From positions 35,174 to 99,173 of the forward strand of contig JAQXKO010000019.1 of assembly GCA_029010495.1 (NCBI GenBank): DNA of 64,000 nt, given 5' to 3'. A program made the position numbers and the translations under genes. The notes under the pieces are model-generated. The model worked only from the letters and a program-made list of their open reading frames with translations. It had not been told where the DNA came from and searched no databases. Origin of the DNA: Clostridiales bacterium. GTDB lineage: Bacteria; Bacillota; Clostridia; Lachnospirales; Lachnospiraceae. Of the stretch, positions 42,647 to 51,029 are shown one piece after another. Every line of letters begins with the position of its first letter. Within the stretch, counting starts at the first letter, position 1.

Positions 42647-44263
42647 TTAATCTTCAGTCTCTTCAATTGCCTGAGGCTCTCCTGCATCATTTACATCGAT
42701 GCTTTCCACATTACGCAGCTTTCGGATAATCGCATTGCTTCTCGTCGAACGGAGCATCTCAAGATCACGGCTTGTCTGGTCGAGATGACTGTGCATCTTG
42801 TCAAGAACCGTTTCAAACTTACCAAACTCACCCTTAACTTCGCCGAGTACCTTCCAAACCTCATCGGAGCGCTTCTGTATGGCAAGTGTCTTAAAGCCCA
42901 TCTGGAGTGAGTTAAGCATTGCAGCCATCGTGCTCGGACCTGCAATATTCACATTGTAATCACGCTGGAGCACCTCAACCATTCCCATATTGACAACCTC
43001 TGCGTAAAGTCCCTCAAAAGGCAGAAACATAATGCCAAATGCAGTAGTATACGGAGGCTCGACATATTTATTCTTTATATCCTTTGCCTCGCTCTTTAAA
43101 ACTGCCTCCAGCTGTTTTCTGGCTGTTTCACAAGCAGCCTTATCACCAAGCTCCCTTGCGTCAAGAACAGCCTGATAACGGTCTCCCGGGAACTTGGAAT
43201 CAATAGGCAGATATACATGTCCTCCATCGGAGCCGGGCAGTTTTATTGCAAATTCAACTCTTTCAGATGAACCGGGTATGGTATTGATGTTTTCCTCATA
43301 CTGCTCCTGCGTGAGAATTTCCGAAAGAATGGATGAAAGCTGAATTTCACCTAAAATACCTCTTGTCTTAACTCCTGAAAGAACCTGTTTAAGAGAACCG
43401 ACATCATTGGCAAGCGTCTGCATTTCTCCGATTGATTTATATACCTGTTCAAGCTGGTCACTGACGGTTTTAAATGATTCATTAATACGTTTGTTAAGGG
43501 TTTCCGAAAGCTTATCGTCAACGGTTCCCCTGATTTCGTCAAGTTTTTTGCTGTTTTCATCACGGATAGTCTTAAGATTATCGGTGATTGACATCTGAAT
43601 ACCCGTAAGACGCATCTCAAGCGTCTCCTCGACCTTTTTAAGATTATCTTCGATTATGGTAAGCTTGGCATCAATAAGCCTGTTTACAGCCTCCTGACCG
43701 GCCTGCTGGCTTGTCTGAAGAAGTGTTGCAACATTTGTCATACTGTCCTTGACCTCTGTCTTCAGGCTGCCCGTATCTGCCTTGTTTTCCGCCTTCAGAC
43801 TGCCGATTTCCGTCTTATTTTCAGTTTTCAGGTTCACTATTTCTTCGCGTATTTCACTCTTAAGCCCTGTTATTGCCTTCCTTGTATCATCCTTCAGTCC
43901 GGACACTTCTGACTTAACTTCTCCCTTAAAAATTCCAAGTTCTCCCTTGATTTCTGCTCTGAATGTACCAAGCTCCTCCTTCATCTCAGCCCTAAAGCTG
44001 ACATTATTGTCCCTGACGTCTGCCTTTACATTGTAAAGCTCTCTGCTCACATCCGCTTTCAGGCTGTCGTCTGCAAGTGCAATGGTACTGCGCAGCTGGT
44101 CAAACTGTCTGATAAGCTCCTCACAGATATCGGAAAGGTCCTGCTTTGTCGCAGTCTCATTATCTTTTATGTCAATTCTTTTTTTAATTCCAAATAAAAC
44201 AACCGCTCCCGTAACTCCGGCAATTGCTGATATCAGACATAATATTAATATAATGATTTCCAT
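42647..44263 (-). CDS. rmuC: RmuC-family DNA recombination protein
   Basis: A 538-residue RmuC homologue. A membrane helix (about 2-26) is followed by a long coiled coil (about 30-270) and then the conserved RmuC nuclease-like domain (about 285-500; RGILGEIQLSSILSEIL, VYLPIDSKFPGDRYQ, FLPFEGLYAEV). E. coli RmuC limits inversions between repeats. The coiled coil includes an 11-residue repeat starting with LK (about 125-180: LKSEIREEIVN, LKTENKTEIGS, LKAENKADTGS). ATG 44263 has AGGAGGG upstream. Single gene with a good promoter. Confidence 0.92.
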   Translation of the reverse strand: MEIIILILCLISAIAGVTGAVVLFGIKKRIDIKDNETATKQDLSDICEELIRQFDQLRSTIALADDSLKADVSRELYNVKADVRDNNVSFRAEMKEELGTFRAEIKGELGIFKGEVKSEVSGLKDDTRKAITGLKSEIREEIVNLKTENKTEIGSLKAENKADTGSLKTEVKDSMTNVATLLQTSQQAGQEAVNRLIDAKLTIIEDNLKKVEETLEMRLTGIQMSITDNLKTIRDENSKKLDEIRGTVDDKLSETLNKRINESFKTVSDQLEQVYKSIGEMQTLANDVGSLKQVLSGVKTRGILGEIQLSSILSEILTQEQYEENINTIPGSSERVEFAIKLPGSDGGHVYLPIDSKFPGDRYQAVLDARELGDKAACETARKQLEAVLKSEAKDIKNKYVEPPYTTAFGIMFLPFEGLYAEVVNMGMVEVLQRDYNVNIAGPSTMAAMLNSLQMGFKTLAIQKRSDEVWKVLGEVKGEFGKFETVLDKMHSHLDQTSRDLEMLRSTRSNAIIRKLRNVESIDVNDAGEPQAIEETED

Positions 44264-44335
44264 AAATTCCCTCCTGTTGTATTTCGGCATAATATAATCA
44301 TCCGTCTCGATAAATAAATCAGTGAATATAGTGTG

Positions 44336-44364
44336 ATTATATCATAAGCCGCATTTTTTATCAA
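44336..44364 (-). promoter_or_regulatory. Promoter of rmuC
   Basis: TTGATA, 17 nt, TATAAT on the minus strand, about 75 nt before the rmuC start. Confidence 0.55.
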
Positions 44365-44378
44365 CACTTTTCGAACAT

Positions 44379-44510
44379 TTATTCGCGTTTGTTAAGTTTG
44401 AGCGGATACATAAAGTTTTTGAAAAAACCTCTGCTTCCGCTATAGCCTTTAAGCGTAAGCATATCTTTTTGGACCGAATAATCCGGATAAATTAACTCAT
44501 CTGCCCTCTC
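44379..44510 (-). pseudogene. Coding-like remnant (43 codons) downstream of ppdK
   Basis: In the 326-nt gap 44264-44589, a minus-strand frame bounded by stops reads DELIYPDYSVQKDMLTLKGY and GFFKNFMYPLKLNKRE. It lacks a start with a ribosome site but has the composition of real protein, so it may be the C-terminal piece of a lost gene. The rest of the gap holds the ppdK terminator and the rmuC promoter. Confidence 0.3.
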
Positions 44511-44533
44511 TCAATACATTCATGGTAATAAAC

Positions 44534-44563
44534 ATCCCCACTGCAAATAAGTGCAGTGGGGAT
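44534..44563 (-). terminator. Terminator of ppdK
   Basis: ATCCCCACTGC and GCAGTGGGGAT form an 11-bp stem 27 nt past the ppdK stop, followed by GTTTATT on the minus strand. Confidence 0.72.
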
Positions 44564-44589
44564 GAATCATTTGAAAATCAATTATGAAA

Positions 44590-47289
44590 TTATTTTGTCT
44601 TTAATGCCCATGCATATTCAGGATTTGACTTTGCAAGCTCCTTAAAGATTTCCTTCTTCTGAGCAATGGCAGCCTGTGCTGCTGCAAGTCTTGCAATAGG
44701 AACTCTGAACGGAGAACATGATACATAATCAAGTCCGATTCTGTGACAGAATTCAACTGATGAAGGATCTCCTCCGTGCTCGCCGCAGATACCTACATGA
44801 AGCTTAGGGTTAACAGGTTTACCAAGCTTGATTGCTGTTTCCATAAGCTTTCCTACACCTGTCTGGTCAAGCTTTGCAAAAGGATCGTTTTCAAAAATCT
44901 TTGTATCATAGTATGCATTTAAGAACTTGCCCGAATCATCACGTGAGAAGCCGTATGTCATCTGTGTGAGGTCGTTTGTACCAAAGCAGAAGAAGTCAGC
45001 ATCTGCTGCAATTTCATCGGCTGTCAGTGCAGCACGAGGAATTTCAATCATTGTACCTACTTCATACTCTACATCAACGCCTGCTGCAGCGATTTCGGCA
45101 TCTGCAGTATCAACAACTATCTTCTTAACAAACTTAAGCTCCTTTGTATCACATACAAGCGGAATCATAATCTCAGGCTTAACATTCCAGTCAGGATGAG
45201 CAGCCTTAACCTCTAATGCCGCACGGATAACAGCCTTTGTCTGCATCTTGGCAATAGAAGGATATGTAACAGCAAGACGGCAGCCTCTGTGACCCATCAT
45301 AGGGTTAAATTCATGAAGTGAAGCGCAAAGCGCCTTGATTTCTTCAACTGTCTTACCCTTGACGTCTGCAAGCTTCTTGATGTCAGCCTCATCAGTAGGA
45401 ACGAATTCATGAAGAGGCGGATCAAGGAAACGGATTGTTACAGGATCGCCTTCAAGTGCCTCATAAAGAGCCTTGAAATCGCTCTGCTGATATGGAAGAA
45501 TCTTATCAAGAGCAATCTCTCTCTCTTCCTCTGTATCGGAACAGATCATCTCACGGAATGCTTCAATTCTCTTAGGGTCAAAGAACATATGCTCCGTACG
45601 GCAAAGACCGATACCCTCTGCTCCAAGCTCATGAGCCTTTTTAGCATCGGCAGGAGTATCTGCATTAGTACGTACCTTTAACTTACGATACTTGTCAGCC
45701 CAAGCCATTACGCGGCCAAATGTACCTGTGATGGACGCATCAACCGTCGGAATGATGCCGGCATAAATATTACCTGTAGTACCGTCTATAGAAATCTGTG
45801 AACCCTCTTTAAATGTCTTGCCGCCGAGTGTGAACTTCTTGTTTTCTTCATCCATCTGGATGTCGCCGCAACCTGATACACAGCATGTACCCATACCACG
45901 TGCAACTACGGCTGCGTGTGATGTCATACCTCCACGAACAGTAAGAATACCCTGTGCAACCTTCATACCTGTGATATCTTCAGGTGATGTTTCAAGACGT
46001 ACAAGTACAACCTTCTCACCGTTTGCTGCCCACTTTTCTGCATCCTCGGCTGTAAATACAACCTTACCGCATGCTGCACCCGGAGATGCTCCGAGACCCT
46101 TGCCAAGCGGTGTAGCCTTCTTAAGAGCCTTCGTATCAAACTGCGGATGAAGAAGTGTATCAAGATTTCTAGGGTCAATCATTGCAACTGCTTCTTCCTC
46201 TGTCTTGTGACCCTCATCTACAAGGTCGCAGGCAATCTGTAATGCTGCAGGAGCAGTTCTCTTACCATTACGGCACTGAAGCATGTAAAGCTTTTTATTC
46301 TCTACGGTAAATTCCATATCCTGCATATCGTGATAGTGGTCCTCAAGAATACCGCATACCTTAATAAACTCTGCATATGCCTCAGGGAATTCCTTTTCCA
46401 TCTGTGAAATAGGCATTGGTGTACGTACACCGGCAACTACGTCCTCACCCTGGGCATTAATAAGGAACTCGCCCATAAGCTTCTTCTCGCCCGTAGCAGG
46501 ATCACGTGTAAATGCAACACCTGTACCGGACTCATCATTTAAGTTACCGAATACCATAGGCATTACGTTAACTGCAGTACCCCATGAATAAGGAATATCA
46601 TTGTCACGACGATAAACGTTGGCACGCGGATTATCCCATGAACGGAATACAGCCTCAATGGCAAGCTTTAACTGTTCAACAGGATCAGATGGGAAATCCT
46701 TTCCGAGCTGATTCTTGTACTCTGCCTTAAACTGCTGAGCGAGTGCCTTAAGGTCAGAGGCAGTAAGCTCAACGTCATACTGTACACCCTTCTGAGCCTT
46801 CATCTTGTCTATTAATTCTTCAAAATATTTCTTACCTACGCCCATAACGACATCAGAGAACATCTGGATGAAACGTCTGTAGGAATCATATACGAAACGC
46901 TTAAACTTAGGATCAGGATTACCTGCAATCATGGTTGCAACTACCTTGTCATTTAATCCGAGATTAAGAATTGTATCCATCATACCCGGCATTGATGCGC
47001 GTGCACCTGAACGGACAGATACAAGAAGAGGATTGATAGGATCACCGAACTTCTTGCCGTTGATTTCCTCCATCTTCTTTACGCCTTCCATTGCCTGATT
47101 CATAATTTCATCATTAATTTTACGTCCATCCTCATAATATTGAGTACAGGCCTCAGTTGTGATTGTGAAACCCTGCGGAACAGGTAGACCAATCTTTGTC
47201 ATCTCGGCAAGATTTGCACCTTTGCCGCCGAGAAGCTCTCTCATATCAGCCGAGCCTTCATCAAACAAATATACCCATTTTTTAGCCAT
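44590..47289 (-). CDS. ppdK: Pyruvate, phosphate dikinase
   Basis: An 899-residue PPDK interconverting pyruvate, ATP and phosphate with PEP, AMP and PPi. N-terminal nucleotide-binding domain (1-340; LLGGKGANLAEMTKIGLPVPQGF, SVRSGARASMPGM), central phosphohistidine domain with the catalytic His in GGMTSHAAVVARGMG near residue 455, and C-terminal PEP/pyruvate barrel (530-895; EGIGLCRTEHMFF, MIEIPRAAL, CGEHGGDP). All are complete. In anaerobes it works in glycolysis or gluconeogenesis and saves energy as PPi. GGAGG is upstream; the gene is a single unit. Confidence 0.97.
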   Translation of the reverse strand: MAKKWVYLFDEGSADMRELLGGKGANLAEMTKIGLPVPQGFTITTEACTQYYEDGRKINDEIMNQAMEGVKKMEEINGKKFGDPINPLLVSVRSGARASMPGMMDTILNLGLNDKVVATMIAGNPDPKFKRFVYDSYRRFIQMFSDVVMGVGKKYFEELIDKMKAQKGVQYDVELTASDLKALAQQFKAEYKNQLGKDFPSDPVEQLKLAIEAVFRSWDNPRANVYRRDNDIPYSWGTAVNVMPMVFGNLNDESGTGVAFTRDPATGEKKLMGEFLINAQGEDVVAGVRTPMPISQMEKEFPEAYAEFIKVCGILEDHYHDMQDMEFTVENKKLYMLQCRNGKRTAPAALQIACDLVDEGHKTEEEAVAMIDPRNLDTLLHPQFDTKALKKATPLGKGLGASPGAACGKVVFTAEDAEKWAANGEKVVLVRLETSPEDITGMKVAQGILTVRGGMTSHAAVVARGMGTCCVSGCGDIQMDEENKKFTLGGKTFKEGSQISIDGTTGNIYAGIIPTVDASITGTFGRVMAWADKYRKLKVRTNADTPADAKKAHELGAEGIGLCRTEHMFFDPKRIEAFREMICSDTEEEREIALDKILPYQQSDFKALYEALEGDPVTIRFLDPPLHEFVPTDEADIKKLADVKGKTVEEIKALCASLHEFNPMMGHRGCRLAVTYPSIAKMQTKAVIRAALEVKAAHPDWNVKPEIMIPLVCDTKELKFVKKIVVDTADAEIAAAGVDVEYEVGTMIEIPRAALTADEIAADADFFCFGTNDLTQMTYGFSRDDSGKFLNAYYDTKIFENDPFAKLDQTGVGKLMETAIKLGKPVNPKLHVGICGEHGGDPSSVEFCHRIGLDYVSCSPFRVPIARLAAAQAAIAQKKEIFKELAKSNPEYAWALKTK

Positions 47290-47349
47290 TTAAAGCTTCC
47301 TCCATAAAAATAATTTACATGTACAGAGTACACGCATTTTCATATCATA

Positions 47350-47378
47350 AGTTTATAACATATCTATATCATTTGCAA
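47350..47378 (-). promoter_or_regulatory. Candidate promoter of ppdK
   Basis: TTGCAA, 17 nt, TAAACT on the minus strand, about 60 nt before ppdK. The 305-nt gap 47290-47594 otherwise holds only AT-rich sequence and the glyS terminator. Confidence 0.4.
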
Positions 47379-47527
47379 CACGATTTTTTATAAACATTTG
47401 AATAATTTACGTAAAATACAATATAAAAACATTTAAATGTAACGATATACGTCAGAAGCATTTATATTTGAACGCATGTCGTAATTTATACAGGTGTATA
47501 TATCTTCTTTACCGTCCGGAATAATGC

Positions 47528-47575
47528 AAAAACCTCCGGCTATGCTGCCATTCAGGCCCGACATAACCGGAGGTT
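47528..47575 (-). terminator. Terminator of glyS
   Basis: CCTCCGGTTATG and CATAGCCGGAGG pair around a long loop, followed by TTTTTG on the minus strand, 20 nt past the glyS stop. Confidence 0.78.
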
Positions 47576-47594
47576 ATCATTTTTATTATACTAA

Positions 47595-49010
47595 TCAGAA
47601 GCTCAGCTTTTCCTCAAGATATGCTCTGAGGTCTGAAATCTTTACTCGCTCCTGAGCCATGGTGTCACGGTCACGAACCGTTACGGCACCATCCTCTTCA
47701 GATTCAAAATCATATGTAATACAGAAAGGAGTACCTATTTCATCCTGACGACGATATCTCTTGCCGATTGCTCCCCTGTCATCATACTCACAGTTGAAAT
47801 ATTTTGAAAGCTCTGTATAAATCTTCTCTGCACCGTCCGCAAGCTTCTTTGAAAGCGGAAGGATACCAACCTTTACAGGTGCAAGAGCAGGATGGAAATG
47901 AAGAACCGTTCTCACATCACCGCCCTCAAGCTCTTCCTCGTCATAAGCTGCGCAAAGGAAAGCAAGAGTAACTCTGTCAGCTCCCAGTGAAGGCTCGATA
48001 ACAAACGGAGTATATCTCCAGCCTTTTGTTCCGTCCGGAGCATCCTTCTGGTCATCAAAATATGTAAGGTCCTCTTTAGATACATTCATATGCTGGGTAA
48101 GATCATAATCCGTTCTGTCAGCAATTCCCCAGAGCTCTCCCCAGCCAAACGGAAAGAGGAACTCAATATCAGTAGTAGCCTTTGAGTAGAATGAAAGCTC
48201 CTCCTTATCATGGTCACGAACTCTCATTTCCTCATCCTTCATACCAAGACTCTTAAGCCAGTTGATACAGAATGCCTTCCAATATGCAAACCACTCAAGG
48301 TCCGTATCAGGCTCGCAGAAGAATTCAAGCTCCATCTGCTCAAATTCCCTTGTACGGAATGTAAAGTTACCCGGCGTAATCTCATTACGGAAGGACTTAC
48401 CTATCTGACCGATACCAAAAGGTATCTTCTTACGGCTTGTTCTCTGAACATTCTTAAAATTAACGAAAATTCCCTGTGCTGTCTCAGGTCTTAAATATAC
48501 AGTGTTCTTCGCGTCCTCAGTTACGCCCTGGAAAGTCTTAAACATAAGGTTAAACTGTCTGATATCAGTAAAATTATGCTTGCCGCATGTAGGACAAGGA
48601 ATCTTATTGTCTTCAATAAATGCAGCCATCTTCTCCTGACTCCAACCGTCTACAGAACCGTCAAGCGTGATTCCGTTTTCAGCCGCATAGTCCTCAATAA
48701 TCTTATCGGCCCTGAAGCGCTCATGACACTCTTTGCAGTCCATCAGCGGATCCGAGAAGCTGCCAAGGTGACCCGAAGCAACCCATGTCTGCGGATTCAT
48801 AAGGATGGCGCAGTCGACACCTACATTATATGGGTTTTCCTGAATAAACTTACTCCACCATGCCTTCTTAACATTATTTTTAAGCTCAACGCCAAGGTTA
48901 CCGTAATCCCATGTATTTGCAAGACCGCCGTAAATCTCCGAGCCGGGATATACAAAGCCTCTTGCCTTAGCGAGAGCTACAATTTTATCCATTGTCTTTT
49001 CAACTGCCAT
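47595..49010 (-). CDS. glyS: Glycyl-tRNA synthetase (single-chain, dimeric type)
   Basis: A 471-residue class II synthetase charging tRNA-Gly. It is the eukaryote-like homodimeric type (GlyQS), not the alpha2beta2 type. Motifs: [20 protein letters not shown], motif 2 region [23 protein letters not shown], motif 3 EPSLGADR, and Cys pairs CKEC and CPTC for Zn. The anticodon domain ends the chain. It follows recO by 58 nt, so it is read from the era operon; no T-box leader is present. Confidence 0.96.
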   Translation of the reverse strand: MAVEKTMDKIVALAKARGFVYPGSEIYGGLANTWDYGNLGVELKNNVKKAWWSKFIQENPYNVGVDCAILMNPQTWVASGHLGSFSDPLMDCKECHERFRADKIIEDYAAENGITLDGSVDGWSQEKMAAFIEDNKIPCPTCGKHNFTDIRQFNLMFKTFQGVTEDAKNTVYLRPETAQGIFVNFKNVQRTSRKKIPFGIGQIGKSFRNEITPGNFTFRTREFEQMELEFFCEPDTDLEWFAYWKAFCINWLKSLGMKDEEMRVRDHDKEELSFYSKATTDIEFLFPFGWGELWGIADRTDYDLTQHMNVSKEDLTYFDDQKDAPDGTKGWRYTPFVIEPSLGADRVTLAFLCAAYDEEELEGGDVRTVLHFHPALAPVKVGILPLSKKLADGAEKIYTELSKYFNCEYDDRGAIGKRYRRQDEIGTPFCITYDFESEEDGAVTVRDRDTMAQERVKISDLRAYLEEKLSF

Positions 49011-49068
49011 ATTGTTCCTCCAAAAAAGTATTCATTAGATGTAATCATATCAATGTGTGTCTTTATTG

Positions 49069-49830
49069 TCAACCTTTATTTGACATGAATTTCAATAAAG
49101 CAAGTCCGTTAAATTCATGATTTGTCCTTGCAAGCAGATATTTCTCCGCCACGTCCGAAAGCTCATCAAGCACCTCCTCGCTGAGTCTGAAGGTATAGAG
49201 CTTTTCAGGTCCGTTTGTCTCTATAAACCATATTGCGTACCAGGTGGATTCATCAAGAAGCCGTCTGTCTCCTGCCGGGACACGACCCGCACAGGCTTCA
49301 CATACGACCCCATGGCCGTGAAAAGAAAAGAATCTGCCGGCCATATCTTTTTTATGACATACGGTACATTCCGATATAAGAGGAGCTTCCCCGCTTATAC
49401 ACATTGTTTTTAATTCAAAAACCGCTCTTACAAGCTCGTCCTCAATGTTGCCGGCCACCAGTGCCCTCAGGGACGCATACAGAAGACCAAGCATCTGCCT
49501 TTCATCATTACCCTCACGTGTAAAGAAATCTGCGACCTCCGCAAAAAACATACCGTAATATGCCTTTTCGACCGACATTCGCAGCTCCGGAAATGCATTT
49601 TTAACCGAAACATCAATAATCTGATAACTGTTCTTTCCGGCGTAAAGAGTGAACTCTCCGAATACACAGGGCTGGGTATATGACAGAAGTGCGCTGCCCG
49701 GTCTCCTTGCTCCCCTGGCAAATGCACCGATTTTACCTAACTCCTTTGTAAGAATCGTTACTCTCCTGTCGTAATCCCCTATCTGCATCACCTGAAGCAC
49801 TATTCCGGAAACTACTATTTGATTTTTCAT
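49069..49830 (-). CDS. recO: DNA repair protein RecO
   Basis: A 253-residue RecO that helps load RecA in gap repair. The N-terminal OB fold reads VSGIVLQVMQIGDYDRRVTIL and GKIGAFARGARRPGS; the C-terminal part has a four-Cys zinc site (SECTVCHKK, then VVCEACAG). ATG 49830 gives the family N-terminus but has only a weak ribosome site, and lies within yqzL, whose frame overlaps by about 98 nt; translation coupling is likely. It lies in the conserved era-yqzL-recO order. Confidence 0.93.
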   Translation of the reverse strand: MKNQIVVSGIVLQVMQIGDYDRRVTILTKELGKIGAFARGARRPGSALLSYTQPCVFGEFTLYAGKNSYQIIDVSVKNAFPELRMSVEKAYYGMFFAEVADFFTREGNDERQMLGLLYASLRALVAGNIEDELVRAVFELKTMCISGEAPLISECTVCHKKDMAGRFFSFHGHGVVCEACAGRVPAGDRRLLDESTWYAIWFIETNGPEKLYTFRLSEEVLDELSDVAEKYLLARTNHEFNGLALLKFMSNKG

Positions 49831-49921
49831 CCTTTTTATCTTCACCTTCACATGCAGTATATTCAAGATAATCAAAAATGCTGCCTGTTTTCGTAAATTT
49901 CTCCCACTTTTCATTATTCAT
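49733..49921 (-). CDS. yqzL: YqzL-like small protein
   Basis: A 62-residue small protein starting MNNEKWEKFTKTGSIFDYLEY, which matches the YqzL family (short W-x2-F-x-x-TG-x-I-x-x-YL-x-Y motif). The position between era and recO is the same as in Bacillus subtilis. GAGGG lies 8 nt upstream of the ATG. The conserved part is only the first ~20 residues; the tail (GEDKKDEKSN onward) is charged and overlaps the recO start in another frame. Function in the family is not established. Confidence 0.75.
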   Translation of the reverse strand: MNNEKWEKFTKTGSIFDYLEYTACEGEDKKDEKSNSSFRNSASGDADRGLRQESNDSYKGVR

Positions 49922-50023
49922 AATCGTAACCCTCACTTCTTTTTTATTAAAAATCTTCTGCGTATACGATTATTTTTTCCTGAAAACGTAGGTTATATTC
50001 AATCATTCTTCCTAAAAAATATT

Positions 50024-50932
50024 TTAATATTCATCATTGCCGGTATACCCGAAATTTTTCATAAGAATATCACTGTCGCGCCAGTCTTTTCTGACCTTTA
50101 CCCACACATTGAGGTTGACCCTTGTTCCAAGCAGACCCTCCATCTCTTCCCTGGCCTTTGTTCCAATCTTCTTAAGCATGGCGCCTTTCCTGCCGATAAT
50201 AATACCCTTGTGTGACTCTCTTTCGCATATAATTGTCGCCTCAATGTCAATAAGACGCCCGTCAGGTCTTTCCTTCATGGATTCAATGGTTACTGCAATT
50301 CCGTGCGGTATTTCATCTGAAATAAACCTCAACGCCTTCTCCCTGATAAGCTCGGCGCAAATCTGACGTTCAGGCTGGTCCGTAAGGGTATCTTCCTCAT
50401 AGTACATAGGTCCCTCCGGAAGATATTTTGTAATCACGTCGATAAGCTCATTTGTATTATCGCCCTTAAGAGCCGATACCGGAACCACCTCTGCATAATC
50501 CATGGCATCGGTATATGTCCTGATGTTAGTAAGGATATCCTCCTTTTTAACAGTATCAATCTTATTAATTACAAGAATTACGGGAGTATCCGTGTTCTTT
50601 AACATTTCAATTATGTGCTGCTCTCCCGCTCCGATATAATTGCCGGGCTCGACAAGCCAGAGTATTACATCAACCTCCGAAAGAGTCTTTTTGGCGGTAT
50701 CCACCATAAACTGTCCAAGCTTATTTTTAGCCTTATGTATGCCGGGTGTATCAAGAAATATTATCTGACGGCTTTCATCGGTATATACTGTCTGAATCCT
50801 GTTTCTTGTTGTCTGCGGCTTGCTTGAGGTAATGGCTATTTTCTGTCCGATAAGCCGGTTCATAAGAGTACTCTTACCCACATTCGGTCTGCCGATTAAT
50901 GTTACAAAACCTGATTTGAAAGTATCCTTCAT
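50024..50932 (-). CDS. era: GTPase Era
   Basis: A 302-residue Era, a GTPase with a KH domain that binds the 3' end of 16S rRNA and helps assemble the small ribosomal subunit. G1 GRPNVGKSTL, G3 DTPGIH, G4 NKID and the C-terminal KH motif GIIIGRKGAMLKKIG are intact, length is normal. GGAGG precedes the ATG by 6 nt. It starts the era-yqzL-recO-glyS run; the M16C protease gene ends 97 nt upstream. Confidence 0.97.
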   Translation of the reverse strand: MKDTFKSGFVTLIGRPNVGKSTLMNRLIGQKIAITSSKPQTTRNRIQTVYTDESRQIIFLDTPGIHKAKNKLGQFMVDTAKKTLSEVDVILWLVEPGNYIGAGEQHIIEMLKNTDTPVILVINKIDTVKKEDILTNIRTYTDAMDYAEVVPVSALKGDNTNELIDVITKYLPEGPMYYEEDTLTDQPERQICAELIREKALRFISDEIPHGIAVTIESMKERPDGRLIDIEATIICERESHKGIIIGRKGAMLKKIGTKAREEMEGLLGTRVNLNVWVKVRKDWRDSDILMKNFGYTGNDEY

Positions 50933-51029
50933 TTTTTCCTCCGGTACGGTCTGCCCCTGAACAGGTCGGAATAATAATCAGATTATATTCCCGCTGTTAC
51001 AGTTCACATAAGCATGACCCGTATAATAT

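Noticed and set aside
49011..49068. T-box leader for glyS
   Set aside because: Only 58 nt separate glyS from recO; no room for stem I or an antiterminator.
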